Positions 62,782 to 64,000 of a stretch of DNA of 64,000 nt are shown one piece after another (the stretch's first letter is position 1; each line of letters opens with the position of its first letter). The DNA is from an uncultured Clostridia bacterium (lineage in GTDB: Bacteria > Bacillota > Clostridia > UMGS1810), in contig CAKSFP010000008.1 in the NCBI GenBank assembly GCA_934454585.1, positions 29,713-93,712 on the forward strand. Reading direction: 5' to 3'. The notes under the pieces were generated by a model that worked only from the letters and a program-made list of their open reading frames with translations, was not told where the DNA came from and made no database searches. Made by a program: the position numbers and the translations under genes.

Positions 62782-62979
62782 TTAATTATCGAGTGCCGCC
62801 TGTAAATAGCAAAGCGTTTTGAATGTATCGGGTGTCAAGCTGTCGAGAATACCGGTATCCGCATCTCTTAAAATACCGAAGTTAAGAGTGCGTCTGTCAG
62901 ATTTTGCACAAACTGTATCTAAGAATATTATTTTGACATAGTCCCCCAACGCCGTTTCGGAGCTTTCGACACTTTTCAA
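62782..62979 (-). pseudogene. Remnant resembling a HipA-family kinase fragment
   Basis: About 65 codons from a TTG, open a few codons further upstream until a stop. GDYVKIIFLDTVCAKSDRR and TLNFGILRDADTG resemble the catalytic-loop region of HipA-like proteins (NTDRH...NFGxLRD). Neither the N-terminal half nor the C-terminal end is present, and there is no ribosome-binding site. Probably a decayed toxin/kinase gene; family assignment is tentative. Confidence 0.4.
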
Positions 62980-63075
62980 AACTTCCGGTATTGGTAAGTT
63001 CGGAAGTTTTTGCGGTCTTCAGCTAAGTTTTTGATCAACAATTATGGAAAATAAATGGCCTTAACACAAAAATGA

Positions 63076-63267
63076 AATTATTTCACTTTTATAGCAGGGG
63101 TTATTGACCGAGAAGAGGTTTTGCCAAAAATTCGATATCATTATATGCCGTCTTGTGAGATTGAGTGGGATTATAGAATATTTGATATAAAAAGTCTTAG
63201 CACTTTGTTAAAAAGCGATATTCAGCGGCTGCAAGAAGCGTACGAGGAATTTGATGATTGGGATTAA
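63076..63267 (+). pseudogene. C-terminal gene fragment without a start
   Basis: An open frame of 63 codons ends in TAA at 63267. It reads from just after an in-frame stop through GVIDREEVLPKIRYHY and ends LQEAYEEFDDWD, an acidic tail like a genuine protein C-terminus. There is no ribosome-binding site. No family recognised. Confidence 0.35.
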
Positions 63268-63330
63268 ACGCCTCAAAGGCACAGAGCTAAAAAACTCATA
63301 TATTTTGTGAATTCATCGCTTTTTCAAACA

Positions 63331-63424
63331 AATCCCTGCTTTGCATAATGCAAAACAGGGATTTTCGACAAACTGATAAAATGGGGTCAAGACAGATATA
63401 ACCTGTCTTGACCTCATTTTTTGG
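63331..63424. terminator. Two hairpins, the second terminator-like
   Basis: AATCCCTG/CAGGGATT (63331-63363) is followed by GGTCAAGACAG/CTGTCTTGACC (63385-63413) flanked by A- and T-runs. They may belong to the remnants nearby. Confidence 0.55.
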
Positions 63425-63483
63425 CTTTCGTGTTCATTACAGATACAGAAAATCATCTTGTTGATAACACATATTAATGATTT

Positions 63484-63660
63484 TATAGTGAAATATCTCG
63501 CGTACCGCTCGAAGTGAAATAATTTGCTTGACGCAAATTATGAAATAGTGAGCTGCGCTCTCTGTGAAATGAAATTTGCCTTTTAACATCCGCGTAAGCG
63601 GATATCATTCAAACTCGCCAAAGCGAGTTTGTACCACACTTCTTCACTTTTCACTATTAC
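63484..63660. repeat. Cluster of short hairpins with GTGAAAT motifs
   Basis: GTGAAATA, AGTGAAATAATTTGC, GCAAATTATGAAATAGTGAG, CTGTGAAATGAAATTTGCC and ATCCGCGTAAGCGGAT follow one another, each forming small stems. It resembles mosaic interspersed repeats known from gut Clostridia. No coding region is seen. Confidence 0.6.
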
Positions 63661-63727
63661 TTTTTACTCTCCAAAAAATCGATATATAAAATTCAAGGGA
63701 AGAGTGAACAGTGAAAAGGTAATAAGT

Positions 63728-63766
63728 AAAAAATCGACAAGCACTTGTCGCACTTGTCGATTTTTT
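63728..63766 (-). terminator. Terminator of the rRNA/tRNA transcript
   Basis: 14-bp stem AAAAAATCGACAAG/CTTGTCGATTTTTT right after the tRNA-Glu CCA end on the minus strand. Confidence 0.92.
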
Positions 63767-63840
63767 GGTGACCCCTACGGGATTCGAACCCATGTTATCG
63801 CCGTGAAAGGGCGGTGTCTTAACCACTTGACCAAGGGGCC
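63766..63840 (-). tRNA. tRNA-Glu (TTC)
   Basis: 75 bases with encoded CCA. Acceptor GGCCCCT/AGGGGTC, anticodon loop CTTTCAC (TTC), T-loop TTCGAAT. The outermost anticodon-stem pair is a C-A mismatch (27/43); the other arms are sound. Confidence 0.96.
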
Positions 63841-63846
63841 ACACAT

Positions 63847-63922
63847 TGGCTCCCCCTGTTGGACTTGAACCAACGACAACGCGGTTAACAGCCGCGTGCT
63901 CTACCGACTGAGCTAAGGAGGA
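63847..63922 (-). tRNA. tRNA-Asn (GTT)
   Basis: 76 bases with encoded CCA. Acceptor TCCTCCT pairs with AGGGGGA (one T-G). The anticodon loop CTGTTAA gives GTT. It is six bases upstream of tRNA-Glu and directly after 5S rRNA. Confidence 0.97.
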
Positions 63923-63927
63923 GTATT

Positions 63928-64000
63928 TACCCCAGCGACGTCCTACTTTCCCGGGCGGTCACCCACCAAGTATCATCAGCGTTGCAGAGCTTAACTTCCG
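63928..64000 (-). rRNA. rrf: 5S ribosomal RNA, 3' part
   Basis: On the minus strand the sequence reads GGAAGTTAAGCTC, then GGTGGGTGACCGCC, GGGAAAGTAGGACGTCGC and TGGGG, the conserved 3' two-thirds of bacterial 5S rRNA. It is cut by the window edge; 23S and 16S would lie to the right. Confidence 0.93.

Noticed and set aside
63484..63660. CRISPR array, from the repeated GTGAAAT motifs
   Set aside because: Units are of unequal spacing and sequence with no constant repeat or spacer length, and no cas genes are nearby.

Overview
The window looks like a chromosomal segment from an anaerobic, endospore-forming member of the Clostridia (Bacillota). Sporulation genes (spmA, spmB, spoIVA), type III glutamine synthetase, RqcH, MutS2, S-layer homology (SLH) surface proteins and strong Bacillota-type promoters and Shine-Dalgarno sites all point there. 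The surface-anchored glycan machinery fits a gut or plant-fibre habitat. Family or genus cannot be fixed from the sequence alone. Nearly all genes are on the minus strand. The plus-strand exceptions are tRNA-Asp, corA, an AraC-type and a DeoR-type regulator, and two small membrane proteins.

Layout. (1) 0-7.4 kb: housekeeping genes dnaG, dgt, serC-serA, tRNA-Asp and an AMP-forming acyl-CoA ligase. (2) 7.5-12.9 kb: mutS2, spmA and spmB. The 3' part of spmB is present twice as 464-bp direct repeats that enclose about 1.29 kb of AT-rich foreign DNA with its own promoter, two small genes and a terminator. (3) 13-18 kb: a 1473-residue SLH-anchored protein whose C-terminal half has the architecture of intrinsic factor/transcobalamin, behind a cobalamin riboswitch and terminator; then a corA Mg transporter. 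(4) 19-31.5 kb: a nitrogen-assimilation block, gltB-gltD and glnN (GSIII)-amt-asnB. The ammonium channel carries a fused PII domain, and glnN has a structured leader with alternative pairings.

(5) 31.5-52.6 kb: a polysaccharide-utilisation locus. A sugar ABC transporter (binding protein and two permeases), two clan GH-A glycosidases (one with a CBM9-like domain), a LamG-like multi-domain protein and two SLH proteins form one eight-gene minus-strand run. It is flanked by a divergent AraC regulator and a GH2 beta-mannosidase. No ATPase subunit is present, so a shared one elsewhere is likely. (6) 53-56 kb: zinc-ribbon and DUF2085 membrane proteins, rpsT and rqcH. (7) 56-61 kb: a compact DeoR-controlled operon (TIM-like isomerase, SIS isomerase, YjbQ-family protein, FGGY kinase, FSA-type aldolase) that looks like a complete but unassigned sugar-phosphate pathway. 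(8) 61-64 kb: spoIVA, a 1-kb graveyard of gene remnants and repeats, then tRNA-Glu, tRNA-Asn and the 3' part of a 5S rRNA, the tail of an rRNA operon running in from the right.

The most unusual items are the riboswitch-controlled intrinsic-factor-like surface protein, the repeat-flanked insertion in spmB, the DeoR operon, the glnN leader and two unnamed domains shared among the surface glycan proteins.
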